A DNA stretch of 64,000 nt from CAZNXJ01 sp964577115 (GCA_964577115.1 CAZNXJ010000019.1:1-64000); one strand, 5' to 3'. Counted from the stretch's first letter, positions 26,440 to 35,821 are shown. Notes: generated from the sequence alone by a model not told the origin. Program-made: numbers and translations.

Positions 26440-28650
26440 TTACAGAAGCTGAGCGACAGTTTCCAGCAGAGCGCGCTGATCGAACGTGCTTTTTACTAAA
26501 TACGCATTCGCCCCCACTTCCAGTCCGCGGCGCCGGTCCTGTTCGGACTGCCGGGCGGTGAGCAGGATCACGGGCAACTCGCGGTGGCGACTGGACTGGC
26601 GCACGGCCTCGGTAAGCTGAAACCCATCAAGCCCCGGCATCTCGACGTCCGTGATTAATAGGTCCGCCCCGCGCTGCTGGAGGAGTTCCCAGGCCTGAAC
26701 ACCACTGACAGCCGTCAGCACTTCATAGCCGGCCGCTTCGAGAATCGTTTTCTCGAGCGTGCGTGTCGTCAGGGAATCGTCGGCGACGAGCAAGCGTTTG
26801 CGGGCCACCGGCGCAGGTGCCTCGACAACGACGTCGCTCGACGGACGATGTTGGAGAGCGTGGCTGACGAGCTGGTGTGCGTCCAGCAGCAGAACGATGC
26901 GCCCGTCGGCCCGAATGGTCGATCCATTCACCAACGGCAGGTTTTGGACTCGCGGATGAAGCGTCTGAACCGTGACCTCTTCGCTCGCCAGCAAACGCTC
27001 GACAGCGATCCCGACGCGCAAGCGGCCGGATTTCAGGACCATCACGGGGATGGATTCCCCGGGACGAGGCGGGGGTTCCGGCTCGGGGAGTTGCAACAAG
27101 TCGGATAGGCGAACTAGCGGCACGAGCATCCCGTCGCTTTCCAGCGCCGGACGACCCGCGAGCTGCCGCAGATTCTGCGATTGAAAACGGATGAGCTGCG
27201 CGATTTGACCGTGGTCAATAGCCACGGTTTGACCGCCGGCTGCAACCAGCAGCACATTGCGCGAGCTGATCTCCAGTGGAAGCAAAAGGCGAAATCGCGT
27301 GCCCTGCCCTTCCTGGGATTCGACATCGATGTCGCCCCGTAACGCTTGCGTACGGGAGCGCACGACATCAAGCCCGACTCCGCGTCCCGAGATCTCGGTA
27401 ATGATTTCAGCCGTGGACACACCATGCGCAAAGATCAGCTCGCGTTGCGCTTCGTCGGGAACCTGAATGCCGCGGCGCCGCGCCTGCTCATACAGCTTGT
27501 TCCAATGAATACCCTGGCCGTCATCGCTCACCTCAATGGCGATCTCATTTCCACGAATTTGCGCTTCGATGCGAACGACACCCTGGGGTGATTTTCCGCG
27601 CGCCCGCCGCACGTCCGGAGATTCGATCCCGTGATCGACCGCATTGCGTATTAGGTGGAGCAGCGGTTCCCGAATCTGTTGCACGATGTAGCGGTCCAGT
27701 TCGAGATCGCCCCCCTCGCATTCCAGCCGGACTTGTTTTTGAAATTGATGAGCCAGATCGCGCACCTGCCGTTCCAGCCCCGCCGTGGCATCGCTGAATG
27801 GAACGAGCCGCGCGTCCTGAACTTCGTCGTACAAACTATTGACCGACCTGGTCAGCGATAGCTCGTCCTCCAGCAACGCCTGCTGGAGCGCCTCAAGCTC
27901 CTTCTCCAATTGGACCAAGCGCGAACGGCCGCGCGCCACCGTCGAGCGAAGTCGTTCGCGGACATTTGCTTCACTGGCCTCGCCAATTTCTTTTTCACTA
28001 CGGTCCAGGCCTCGCTGCAACGCGAGGAACTTGCCGCGCAAAGCATGCGCCATGTCTCGAACCTGCTCGAGCTGCTGGCGACGAGCGCGGGGGCGCGATC
28101 GATCGGCGAGCAGCTCGGTGACACTCTGGTGGAGTGCGTCGAGTTTCCGGGCAGGTAACCGGATCGCCGTGGCAGCGGCGCTGCGTTCCATTTCGCGCAC
28201 CGGCTCTGGTTCGGGCACAATCACCGGCGAGCTGGTCGCTTCCTTGGGCGTACCCACGTCGCGTTTGAGCCGCGGGAGGAGCTCGGCAAGTCGCCCTTGT
28301 GCAAGTGTCTCGCCGCGGCGAAGCTGCTCGTACGCCGCTTGCAGAGCATCGGCGAACTCGAACAACAAATCAACGTCGCCGGGCGACAACAGCTCCGGGT
28401 TTCGCTGGATGTCGGAGAGTCGCGCTTCGACTTCATGGCAGGCCGACTCGAGCACGTCGAGGCCCACCGCCCGCGCGTCGCCCTTCAGCGTGTGTGCCGT
28501 GCGGAAGATGGCTCGCAGCTCGGCCGACCGCTCCTGGGCGTTCGGTCGCTGTTCCAGATGCAGCAGCGCCTGGTTGAGTGTTTCGACGTGCTCGGGCAGC
28601 TCGTCGAGAAACGTCTGCATCAGCCGCTTGCGAATTTCTTCACGGTCCAT
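26440..28650 (-). CDS. cheA: CheA-type histidine kinase with C-terminal receiver
   Basis: 736 residues. HPt domain (about 1-110) with phosphorylatable His53 in TAHTLKGDAR, linker and dimerisation helices, HATPase with LIRNAVDHGIE, DDGQGI and GRGVGLDV, a CheW-like domain (about 475-600), and a C-terminal REC with Asp in LLITDVEMPG. CheA-REC fusion is the WspE/FrzE-like form used in non-flagellar chemosensory systems; the REC may act as output or phosphate sink. The ATG at 28650 begins the HPt (MDREEIRKRL); extra upstream codons to 28731 look non-coding. It follows the MCP gene by 121 nt. Confidence 0.94.
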   Translation of the reverse strand: MDREEIRKRLMQTFLDELPEHVETLNQALLHLEQRPNAQERSAELRAIFRTAHTLKGDARAVGLDVLESACHEVEARLSDIQRNPELLSPGDVDLLFEFADALQAAYEQLRRGETLAQGRLAELLPRLKRDVGTPKEATSSPVIVPEPEPVREMERSAAATAIRLPARKLDALHQSVTELLADRSRPRARRQQLEQVRDMAHALRGKFLALQRGLDRSEKEIGEASEANVRERLRSTVARGRSRLVQLEKELEALQQALLEDELSLTRSVNSLYDEVQDARLVPFSDATAGLERQVRDLAHQFQKQVRLECEGGDLELDRYIVQQIREPLLHLIRNAVDHGIESPDVRRARGKSPQGVVRIEAQIRGNEIAIEVSDDGQGIHWNKLYEQARRRGIQVPDEAQRELIFAHGVSTAEIITEISGRGVGLDVVRSRTQALRGDIDVESQEGQGTRFRLLLPLEISSRNVLLVAAGGQTVAIDHGQIAQLIRFQSQNLRQLAGRPALESDGMLVPLVRLSDLLQLPEPEPPPRPGESIPVMVLKSGRLRVGIAVERLLASEEVTVQTLHPRVQNLPLVNGSTIRADGRIVLLLDAHQLVSHALQHRPSSDVVVEAPAPVARKRLLVADDSLTTRTLEKTILEAAGYEVLTAVSGVQAWELLQQRGADLLITDVEMPGLDGFQLTEAVRQSSRHRELPVILLTARQSEQDRRRGLEVGANAYLVKSTFDQRALLETVAQLL

Positions 28651-28771
28651 AAAGCTCGCCGATAGTACGCGAGAAAAGCGTGCGATCTTGCAGCGATGTT
28701 GGAAGGGGCGCGGACCTGGCGCGCGCAACAATGACTTGCGGCCCGCTCGCCCGATCGGTCCAGGCTCCCGT

Positions 28772-30415
28772 TTATGGCTTCTTCCCGACTTCTTGCAACA
28801 TCTCTTTCAATCGGCTGCCGAGACGATTCAGATCCTGCGCGGCATGCTCGGTTTGGCGTGTGGCGGTAAGGTTCTGATTGGTAACCGCATCGATGTTCTT
28901 CATGGCCTGGTGGATCTGAGTCATCCCGGTGACTTGCTGTTCGGACGTCGAGGCAATCTGAGCAGCAGTTTCCGATGCCTCGCTGACGCTGTTGGCCAGC
29001 ACGCGGATTGTGTCGCCGGCCTGAGCCGCGACTTTGATGGCCGAACTCACGCTGCGCGTGCCCTCTTCGGTCGCCAACACCGCGCTGTTTGTTGCTTTCT
29101 GGATGTCGCCGAGTATCTGGCGTACTTGTGCGGTGGCTCGCTTTGATTGCTCAGCCAGCGTCTTGACCTCCGCGGCAACAACGGCGAACCCTTTTCCATG
29201 TTCGCCGGCGCGCGAGGCCTCGATGGCTGCGTTCAATGCCAGCAAATTTGTCTGCTCCGCAATTTCGTTGACCGTCGAAATAATCTCGCCGATCGCCTGG
29301 GCCTGTTCGGCCAGTTCCAAGATGCTTTCCGCCATCGATTCCGACCATTGTTTGACGGAGTCGAGAACGGCGATGGTTTCTTCGACGGCATGGCGGCCGG
29401 CCGTGCCCGCTTCGAGAACTCGCTGCGACGACTCGCTGACCGCGCGAGCGCGGCGTGCTGCTTCGTCGGATGTCTGCAAAACTTCATTTACGGTCGTTAC
29501 CGTCTGGGCGACGGAGGATGCCTGTTCCTGCACGCCCGCTGCCTGTTCGGTAGTACTGCTGAGAATCTGCGCAGTCGAGGCGGCAAGCGAGTTCACGGTT
29601 TCCGAAACGGCACGGAAGAGCGTTTCCAGCTGGTCGCGCGCGGCCTTTTCTGTTTCGATTCCGCGGCGAAGTTGGCTCGTCATTTCATCGAACGCAGCCC
29701 CGAGGACCGCCAGCTCATCATCTCCTCCAATATCCGCCCGCAATTCTCGATCGCCCGCGGCGATGCGCCGCGCCACGCGCGACAGTAAAACAATGCGGTC
29801 TGTCAGGCCGTGAATCACCCAAAATAGCGGAACCAACGCGACGAGCGCGACGCCACCGAGCACATATTGCAGGATCTGAATGCGATCGACGCGCGTCCGC
29901 ACGTCCTGACGCAGCGCATCCACGTCAACGTCCAGCTCGGTGACGAAATCCCCCAGCAGATCGCGAAGCGAAGCAAGCGTGGCCGGCGCTACCGTACCGG
30001 TGGCAAGAGCCTGTTCAATCTGTGGGCGAATTTCGTTCCGCCACACTTCCTCGCGGCCGCGTAATCGCGTAAGCAGCACCGTGCGCGTCGACTCCGATGC
30101 CGAGGCCAGCTCCTGACCACTCATGAGAAGGCGAAATCGTTCATCAACGCCCTGCATGGCCGCTGTAATGTCGCTCTGAATCGGCACGATATTTTCCGAG
30201 TCGGCGGCCTGTGCCATCCTCTCGAGCGACGCCAGCAAGCGCATTCCTAGCCAGCGACCGTTGCCCAGGAGATGAACGCCTGACGTGCTGCGCTCGACCG
30301 TTCGCGCGATATAGACGCTCGCGCCGATCGTCCCGAGCACTGCGACAAGCATTGCAAAGTTCAGCAGGCCAATGCGAACGCCTAGCCGATTTCGCCAGGG
30401 TGTCGTGGCGGGCAT
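28772..30415 (-). CDS. Methyl-accepting chemotaxis protein
   Basis: 547 residues. TM1 (about 15-37), a periplasmic helical sensor of about 145 residues, TM2 (about 184-204), HAMP (about 205-258), then the coiled-coil signalling domain. The hairpin tip carries the highly conserved NEIAEQTNLLALNAAIEASR and GKGFAVVAAEV stretches needed to bind CheA and CheW. The sensor domain looks like a four-helix bundle; no ligand motif is evident. It is the only receptor in the locus and stands between the second cheW and cheA, whereas wspA is first in Wsp operons. Confidence 0.93.
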   Translation of the reverse strand: MPATTPWRNRLGVRIGLLNFAMLVAVLGTIGASVYIARTVERSTSGVHLLGNGRWLGMRLLASLERMAQAADSENIVPIQSDITAAMQGVDERFRLLMSGQELASASESTRTVLLTRLRGREEVWRNEIRPQIEQALATGTVAPATLASLRDLLGDFVTELDVDVDALRQDVRTRVDRIQILQYVLGGVALVALVPLFWVIHGLTDRIVLLSRVARRIAAGDRELRADIGGDDELAVLGAAFDEMTSQLRRGIETEKAARDQLETLFRAVSETVNSLAASTAQILSSTTEQAAGVQEQASSVAQTVTTVNEVLQTSDEAARRARAVSESSQRVLEAGTAGRHAVEETIAVLDSVKQWSESMAESILELAEQAQAIGEIISTVNEIAEQTNLLALNAAIEASRAGEHGKGFAVVAAEVKTLAEQSKRATAQVRQILGDIQKATNSAVLATEEGTRSVSSAIKVAAQAGDTIRVLANSVSEASETAAQIASTSEQQVTGMTQIHQAMKNIDAVTNQNLTATRQTEHAAQDLNRLGSRLKEMLQEVGKKP

Positions 30416-30550
30416 GGAAGCTCCCGTTCAAGAACCATGAAAATTATCATTAAGATGTGAGGCGGCAGTGCGCCGCATGCGCATTGCAGCTGCCGGACGG
30501 CCTGGGGGCCTGCGTCTGACACTTCGAAATCTGCTCGCTCGCCGCACGCA

Positions 30551-31165
30551 TTACCGATTCCCTAGAAACAGCCGTGGATCCTGAAGCAGCGAGGCACCGT
30601 CGAGGCACCATGTATGGTTGCCAAGATCGCCGCGAATATGCTGCGCGAGCGGCGAGTTAGGCACGGTCCAATCGCTGCTGTCGGCCGGTAGAGCCATGGA
30701 GCGAACTTCCAGGTGCGCCCCGACGATCAAACCGAATTGCGGTTCATCTTCGCCGAGCACCAACAGCCGAGGATCGCTCGGCAATGCCGTGGCGGGGGCA
30801 TCGAAAAACGGGGTGAGATCGAAAACCGGCAGCGCAGTGCCACGCCAGTTCACTAGCCCAGCCAGGTGCTCGGGCGCGCTCGGCACCTTGGTCAAGAATC
30901 CGAGGCGGCGCACCTCGAGCAAGTAACGCAGTTCGATCGCAAACGTTTCCTGCTGCAAGTTGAACAGCACGAATTCGGAAAGCTGAACTTCGCTTGGCTG
31001 TTCTGACCGCCGCGCCACCGCTCGCGCGCGTGCTTCGAGCAATAGTTGGGATCGCTGCGGATCATCGACCCGCGCAGTACTGGCCGCCGCGACGGCCGAG
31101 GCCACGCGCGAACGGACGTCCTCCCAATTAGTCTCAGGATGCGAGCGAGGGCGGCGAGCCGGCAT
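30551..31165 (-). CDS. cheW: CheW-like coupling protein with N-terminal extension
   Basis: 204 residues: a charged N-terminal extension of about 60 residues followed by a CheW domain (about 63-200; VLFNLQQETFAIELRYL, LVNWRGTALPVFDL). It couples the receptor to CheA. The extended length and its position just after cheR match WspD, while the other cheW matches WspB. The start is 2 nt after the cheR stop, so the two are translationally coupled. A 135-nt gap separates it from the MCP gene. Confidence 0.9.
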   Translation of the reverse strand: MPARRPRSHPETNWEDVRSRVASAVAAASTARVDDPQRSQLLLEARARAVARRSEQPSEVQLSEFVLFNLQQETFAIELRYLLEVRRLGFLTKVPSAPEHLAGLVNWRGTALPVFDLTPFFDAPATALPSDPRLLVLGEDEPQFGLIVGAHLEVRSMALPADSSDWTVPNSPLAQHIRGDLGNHTWCLDGASLLQDPRLFLGNR

Positions 31166-31167
31166 AA

Positions 31168-32565
31168 CTATGGTTGAATTCGTGTGCGAAGCAGTTCGGC
31201 GTGTGCAGCGGCGATTTCCGCCAATCCCGACACCTTCTGGCCGTCCGTCAGCGGCACGACATCATCTCCTGGCAGCCCGGTGCATTGTTGTTGGACGTTG
31301 GTAAACGCCCGCCGAGCTCCCGCCAGGTCGCCGGTGTGCTGGAGCACGAGGCCCAACAAAAAATGTGCGGCGATCAGGTGACGATCGAGGTAGATCGCCT
31401 GCTTCAGCCGGAGGATCGCCTCGCCCATCGCTCCCCGGTCCATGAGCAGCACCGCGTTCCAATAGTATAGTTCGGCCTCCAGCGGATACCTTACGAGCGC
31501 GTCACCAATGAGCGCGAGCCCTTCCGCTGTGCGGCCACGCGTCGTCAGTTCGCGCGCAAGCTCGGCAATGACCTCCGGCGGTTCCCAGCGGACGTCGCGG
31601 CGCCCCGTTGCGGGGGGGGCGGCGGCGGACGAACGGCGAGCGGGCGCGGGGCGGCTCTCTCGCGCCGTGTAGGTCGCTAGAGGCCCCACCTGGGGCACCA
31701 CGGCACTCGTTTGCGGTACGGGAAGCTTGACAGGTTCCCTCGCCGGCAGCTTTCGCCGGTAGAACACCCCTGCCTCCGTCGCGACGGTATCGAATTCCGC
31801 ATAATCCTGAAGCGCCGGATCCGATGCGCCAGTGACCAGCCACCCTCCCTCGGCAAGCGTCGCATGCAGACGCTGCGCTACTTGCCGAATCGTCGGTCGG
31901 TCAAAATAGATGAGGACATTTCGGCAAAAGATGACGTCCATTCCCCACAAGCCGCGCGGCACGGAGGGATAAGCGTCGGACGCGAGATTCAGATATTCGA
32001 AATGCACACTGTTTCGCAGACGCGGCTGAAGCTGGTAGCTCGCACCGATGCGATTCAAGTACATCAAAGCCCGGTATCCTTGATCGCGCAGGGACCATTC
32101 GGAATAGACAGCTCGATGCGCCATGGTCAATGCGCGGCGCGACACATCCGTGGCCAGAATCCGCGTCCGGTCGCTGAGCCCCAATTGTTCGACGAGCATG
32201 CTCAGGCTGTACGGTTCTTCACCCGTCGCGCACCCCGCGCTCCAGAATCGCAGTACATGATCCGATCCCAGCCGGTCGTTCAACTCGGGAAGAATGATCG
32301 ATTCCAGCAGTTCGAAATGGGCCGGCGTCCGAAAGAAGTACGTCTCGCCGATCGTCATTTCGTCGAGCAAATCGTCGAACAGTTCCTGCCGTTCATAAAG
32401 TTGCTCGACGTACTGTTCGAGATTTGCAGTACCCGAACGCTGGAACGCGCGCAGAATACTCGACCGCCGCGTGTCCAAAAGCGACGCGCTCAACCTCAAC
32501 CCAGCTCGTTGCTGGACCAGCTCTTCGATCTTGTCCAGCGTCTGTGTGGGAATCTGGGACGTCAT
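31168..32565 (-). CDS. cheR: CheR-type methyltransferase with C-terminal TPR
   Basis: 465 residues. A small N-terminal helical domain and an SAM-dependent methyltransferase core: SAGCATGEEPYSL is the SAM loop, and DVIFCRNVLIYFD is the CheR signature. After a Pro/Ala/Arg-rich linker (about 290-330), the C-terminus has helical TPR-like repeats (AEGLALIGDALVRYPLEAE, GDLAGARRAFTNVQ). CheR-TPR fusion is typical of WspC/FrzF-like systems. The ATG at 32565 has GAGG upstream and overlaps the preceding cheW stop by ATGA. Confidence 0.93.
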   Translation of the reverse strand: MTSQIPTQTLDKIEELVQQRAGLRLSASLLDTRRSSILRAFQRSGTANLEQYVEQLYERQELFDDLLDEMTIGETYFFRTPAHFELLESIILPELNDRLGSDHVLRFWSAGCATGEEPYSLSMLVEQLGLSDRTRILATDVSRRALTMAHRAVYSEWSLRDQGYRALMYLNRIGASYQLQPRLRNSVHFEYLNLASDAYPSVPRGLWGMDVIFCRNVLIYFDRPTIRQVAQRLHATLAEGGWLVTGASDPALQDYAEFDTVATEAGVFYRRKLPAREPVKLPVPQTSAVVPQVGPLATYTARESRPAPARRSSAAAPPATGRRDVRWEPPEVIAELARELTTRGRTAEGLALIGDALVRYPLEAELYYWNAVLLMDRGAMGEAILRLKQAIYLDRHLIAAHFLLGLVLQHTGDLAGARRAFTNVQQQCTGLPGDDVVPLTDGQKVSGLAEIAAAHAELLRTRIQP

Positions 32566-33050
32566 ACTTCCTCGGCCCGTTTCCACTGACGTAAGGCGGC
32601 TTCGAGCTGCACCGCTTCGCTACTCGAAAGAAACTGCGGGAGGTCGTGGATGAGAATCATGCCGTCGTCGAGCTGCACGATGCCGGCGATCTGCCGCACC
32701 TCGTCGGCGACGCGCTCGGCGGGTTGAATCGCCGCACGGTCCAAACGTGTTAGCTCCTCGACATAGTCGACACGCAGCGCGATCCGCCGCTGCCCATCGT
32801 GGCAGACGAGAAAATGTTGATCGACGGCGAGCGGCTTGGCAGGGAATCCTAAGCGGCAGCGCATATCGAGCACCGCGACGATATCGCCGCGGAGGCTGAA
32901 TATCCCCATCACGACCTCCGGTGCCGACGGAAGTGGGGTGAGCGCTACTGTGGGGACGACCTCCTGGACCGCGTCGAGAGGTACCGCGAAGCGAACCTGG
33001 TCGAGTCGAAAGACAACGACCTGGAGTTGGTTTTCGACGAGTTCGGGCAT
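32562..33050 (-). CDS. cheW: CheW-like coupling protein, first gene of the chemosensory locus
   Basis: 162 residues forming a single CheW domain (VVVFRLDQVRFAVPL, GIFSLRGDIVAVLDM, IVQLDDGMILIHDL). It links receptor and CheA; in Wsp terms it corresponds to WspB. It shares a 4-nt ATGA overlap with cheR. Transcription of the locus probably starts in the 173-nt gap upstream, which is shared with the divergent membrane-protein gene; no convincing promoter was found there. Confidence 0.92.
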   Translation of the reverse strand: MPELVENQLQVVVFRLDQVRFAVPLDAVQEVVPTVALTPLPSAPEVVMGIFSLRGDIVAVLDMRCRLGFPAKPLAVDQHFLVCHDGQRRIALRVDYVEELTRLDRAAIQPAERVADEVRQIAGIVQLDDGMILIHDLPQFLSSSEAVQLEAALRQWKRAEEV

Positions 33051-33223
33051 TGGGCGTGCACCGCGTTCAGGCCGATGAATTCGATCAATCCCGCCGTCCG
33101 GCGTAGCCGGGGGCTTTTGTTCGCGCGAGCGTCAGCTACGATAACTTGGCTTGTGAGTCTCCGGACGATCGGCAGTCGTGCTGCCGGTGATCATCGGTTC
33201 TCATCAGGATCGCTGTTTTACCT

Positions 33224-33757
33224 GTGAACGCCTTCACGAACGCTGTCGCCGACTGGTCGTTCGACGAATGGGCATGGGCCACGGCCGTCTTCGTCCTGAC
33301 CTTCTTCGGGAGCCTCGCGATTGTCGGTTTCCTTCTTGTGATTATCCCACCCACGTTTTTTCAGGATAGCCATTCGCGCGATTTTTGGACCGATCGCCAC
33401 CCGGTCCTACGGTGGGGGGCGAAGATCGCCAAAAATGTGCTCGGCATGCTGCTGGTCATCTTCGGGCTCTTGCTTTCCTTCCCCGGAATTCCTGGGCAGG
33501 GGTTACTAACGATTCTGATCGGTCTGGCGTTGGTAGACTTCCCCGGCAAGCGGCGGCTCGAGCGTGCAATCCTGGGGCGTCCGCGCGTTCTGGGCACGGT
33601 TAATCGACTGCGGGCGCGATTTCGCCGCCCACCCCTTATTGCTCCGTGTACACTGGTATGGCTGCTGTGGACCGCGTGTGTCCACGGGCTTTCGCCCCAC
33701 TTTCTCTCCAGCGGGACGATCGATGTTTTCACGCCGCACATTTTTGGGAACGTGTAG
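33224..33757 (+). CDS. Small membrane protein, PGPGW-like
   Basis: 177 residues with two or three hydrophobic helices: about 18-42 and 67-100, the second containing LLLSFPGIPGQGLLTILIGL, which resembles the PGPGW transmembrane family. Function unknown. The GTG start at 33224 is the only reasonable one. The last 12 codons overlap the start of the next gene by 35 nt in another frame; the tail after RRPPLIAPC has a less protein-like feel, so the true end of the functional protein may be earlier, but the frame is open to 33757. Confidence 0.65.
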   Translation: MNAFTNAVADWSFDEWAWATAVFVLTFFGSLAIVGFLLVIIPPTFFQDSHSRDFWTDRHPVLRWGAKIAKNVLGMLLVIFGLLLSFPGIPGQGLLTILIGLALVDFPGKRRLERAILGRPRVLGTVNRLRARFRRPPLIAPCTLVWLLWTACVHGLSPHFLSSGTIDVFTPHIFGNV

Positions 33758-35003
33758 CGCCGGCCTCGTGGCCGGAGCCCTCGGTGCTCGCCCCACTTTC
33801 GCTGACGAGGCCAATCGCGGCCCCAAACGGCTCGCCGTTATCACGACGCTTTGGACCTACGGCACGCATGCCTGGCACATGGCCGAACGCTTTCTAGCCG
33901 GGTATCCGCACGAGGGACGGTGGCATCGACCGCCGCTCGAAGTCGTCTCCGCCTATGTCGATCAGCGACCGGAGGGCGATCTCAGCCAAAATCGTGCCGA
34001 CGAATTTGGGTTCACGATCTATCCTAGCGTGGCTGAAGCGCTGCGCTGCGGGGGCAAGCAGTTGGCCGTCGACGCGGTCCTGCTGATCGGCGAACACGGC
34101 GAGTATCCGGTCAACGAGATTGGGCAGAAGCAATACCCGCGGTATGAACTGTTCCGGCAGATCGCGGATGTATTCCGCAAGGACGGCCGGACGACTCCCG
34201 TGTTCAACGACAAGCACCTTTCCTGGAATTTCGACTGGGCCAAGGAAATGGTGGAGACGGCGAAAGCCATGCAGTTCCCGCTGCTCGCCGGATCGTCGCT
34301 GCCGGTCACGTGGCGCATGCCAGCGATCGATATGCCGTACGGCGCAGAAGTCGAGGAAATTGTGTGCGTCGCGTTCGGCCCGACGGACATCTACGATTTT
34401 CATGCGCTGGAAACAATTCAATGCATGGCCGAGCGGCGGCGAGGAGGAGAAACCGGCGTCGTGGCGATGCAAGGCCTGCGAGGCGATGCCGTCTGGGAAT
34501 CGCTCGACCGCTCGACCTGGTCGGATGGTGGGCTTGATCCCCGGCTATTCGAGGCTTGCCTGGCTCGGAGCCAGACGCTGGCCCAAGCGCCGACGACCAG
34601 TCACCGTATGCCAACTCGCGAGCAAATGCGCGAGTGGGTGAAGGATCCGATTGCCTACCGGTTCGAGTACGCCGACGGGCTGCGGGCAACAATGCTCCTG
34701 ATGAATGGTCTCGTGAGTGACTTTACATTCGCGGCACGGCTTGCGGGCGCACGCGAACCCCTTTCGATTTTGTTCCACCTTCCACCGAACCCGAATGTGA
34801 CCTATTCGGCGGCGCTCATGGCGAAAGCGGAAGAGTTGTTCATGACGGGTAAGGCGCCGTATCCGGCCGAGCGCACGCTGCTGACCAGCGGTTTGGTCGC
34901 CGCCGGGCTGAAATCGCTCGCCGAGGGGCAGAAAAGACTGGACACGCCGCATCTCGCCATACGCTACACCGCGCCGCGCGAATCGCAATTTGCGCGTGCT
35001 TAG
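33723..35003 (+). CDS. Tat-exported planctomycete protein of unknown function
   Basis: 426 residues. The start MFSRRTFLGTCSAG is a twin-arginine signal with a following hydrophobic stretch. The remainder is a globular alpha/beta protein without a motif I recognise; phrases such as AVITTLWTYGTHAWHMAERF near the start and DAVLLIGEHGEYPVNE are distinctive. It resembles conserved secreted planctomycete proteins sometimes annotated as oxidoreductase-like, but no nucleotide-binding motif is clear. The ATG at 33723 has no strong ribosome site and overlaps the upstream gene, so translation may be coupled. A short GC hairpin lies just downstream. Confidence 0.72.
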   Translation: MFSRRTFLGTCSAGLVAGALGARPTFADEANRGPKRLAVITTLWTYGTHAWHMAERFLAGYPHEGRWHRPPLEVVSAYVDQRPEGDLSQNRADEFGFTIYPSVAEALRCGGKQLAVDAVLLIGEHGEYPVNEIGQKQYPRYELFRQIADVFRKDGRTTPVFNDKHLSWNFDWAKEMVETAKAMQFPLLAGSSLPVTWRMPAIDMPYGAEVEEIVCVAFGPTDIYDFHALETIQCMAERRRGGETGVVAMQGLRGDAVWESLDRSTWSDGGLDPRLFEACLARSQTLAQAPTTSHRMPTREQMREWVKDPIAYRFEYADGLRATMLLMNGLVSDFTFAARLAGAREPLSILFHLPPNPNVTYSAALMAKAEELFMTGKAPYPAERTLLTSGLVAAGLKSLAEGQKRLDTPHLAIRYTAPRESQFARA

Positions 35004-35004
35004 A

Positions 35005-35022
35005 CGGGGCTGAAACGCCCCG
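35005..35022 (+). terminator. Short GC hairpin after the Tat-exported gene
   Basis: Stem of 6 bp (35005-35010 with 35017-35022) and a 6-nt loop, immediately after the stop at 35003. No T tract follows, so it is at best a weak or Rho-assisted terminator. Confidence 0.3.
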
Positions 35023-35087
35023 GCAAGAGCGAGCCCCCGAGACGCGAACAGCGCGAGTTGAGTAGCGCGCCGTTCAGCGGGCGCTAC

Positions 35088-35330
35088 TTATTGCGCTTTG
35101 GGAGCCGAGCTTTCGCGGAGCTGCTCGATCAGCGCGGCCAACTCGTCGATATTCTCGGTTTCGAACACGCGTTCATTCAGCCGAAGGCTCAAACGCTGTT
35201 CGAGCTCGTGAACCATCTCGGCCATCGCGATGGAGTCGATATCCAGCTCCCACCAGCTTTGGTCGTTGCGCGGGCGTTTTCCGGTTTTCGCGGCGATCAG
35301 GTCCGCGATCATCTGCCGCATGTCGTCCAT
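35088..35330 (-). CDS. Acyl carrier protein-like protein
   Basis: 80 residues, a four-helix acyl-carrier fold. Asp32-Ser33 in LDIDSIAMAEMV matches the phosphopantetheine attachment site, so it should carry an acyl chain or another thioester-bound group. It is not next to fab, pks or nrps genes: its neighbours are a Tat-exported protein and a small acidic protein. It is therefore more likely a specialised carrier than the housekeeping ACP. Start at 35330 (MDDMRQMIAD). Confidence 0.85.
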   Translation of the reverse strand: MDDMRQMIADLIAAKTGKRPRNDQSWWELDIDSIAMAEMVHELEQRLSLRLNERVFETENIDELAALIEQLRESSAPKAQ

Positions 35331-35535
35331 GAGCGTCTCGTGGGCTAATTAGTCCAGTGAAACGTGTAATTTGCCGGTCTTCGCCAGCGGATGCAAGACC
35401 AACCGGCATCTCGCCGCAGTGCGGCTTCGTCCTGCGGCATAAGGTTTGCCAACTCGCAGTGCGTCGGCGCTTTTCCCCTTTCACGCGGAAACGCCCCTTA
35501 CACGCGATCCCCCCTTTCAGCCCGGGAGAATCATC

Positions 35536-35808
35536 ATGGCCGATTCCTCCTCGAAGCGGCATCCGCTCGATAAGCCTATGGCGCGTCCGGACCAGGCCCC
35601 GAATCCGGCTCCCGACGAACTGCCCCAGAACGTGCCAGGCGACGTGCAGCGGGCCCCCCGGCCGGGTACGGACGTCTCGGATGAGGCGATCGAACGGGAC
35701 CGCCGGCGCATTCTGGAGGCCCCCCTACCCGGCGAAGAACCGGACGGCGGGGAGAGCACACTATCGGGTCAGCCGCGGGAAGCGGATGCCGAGTATCCTT
35801 GGTTGTGA
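35536..35808 (+). CDS. Small disordered acidic/proline-rich protein
   Basis: 90 residues, rich in Pro, Glu, Asp and Arg, with no hydrophobic core: probably unstructured. No signal peptide or known domain. GGGAGA precedes the ATG at 35536, supporting a real gene. It converges closely on the ceramidase-like gene, with 13 nt between stops. Function unknown. Confidence 0.55.
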   Translation: MADSSSKRHPLDKPMARPDQAPNPAPDELPQNVPGDVQRAPRPGTDVSDEAIERDRRRILEAPLPGEEPDGGESTLSGQPREADAEYPWL

Positions 35809-35821
35809 ATCGTTTGGTCTC

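Noticed and set aside
22988..33050. Calling the locus a flagellar chemotaxis system
   Set aside because: No cheY, cheZ, cheD or flagellar gene is present, and cheA-REC and cheR-TPR fusions fit alternative-function systems better.
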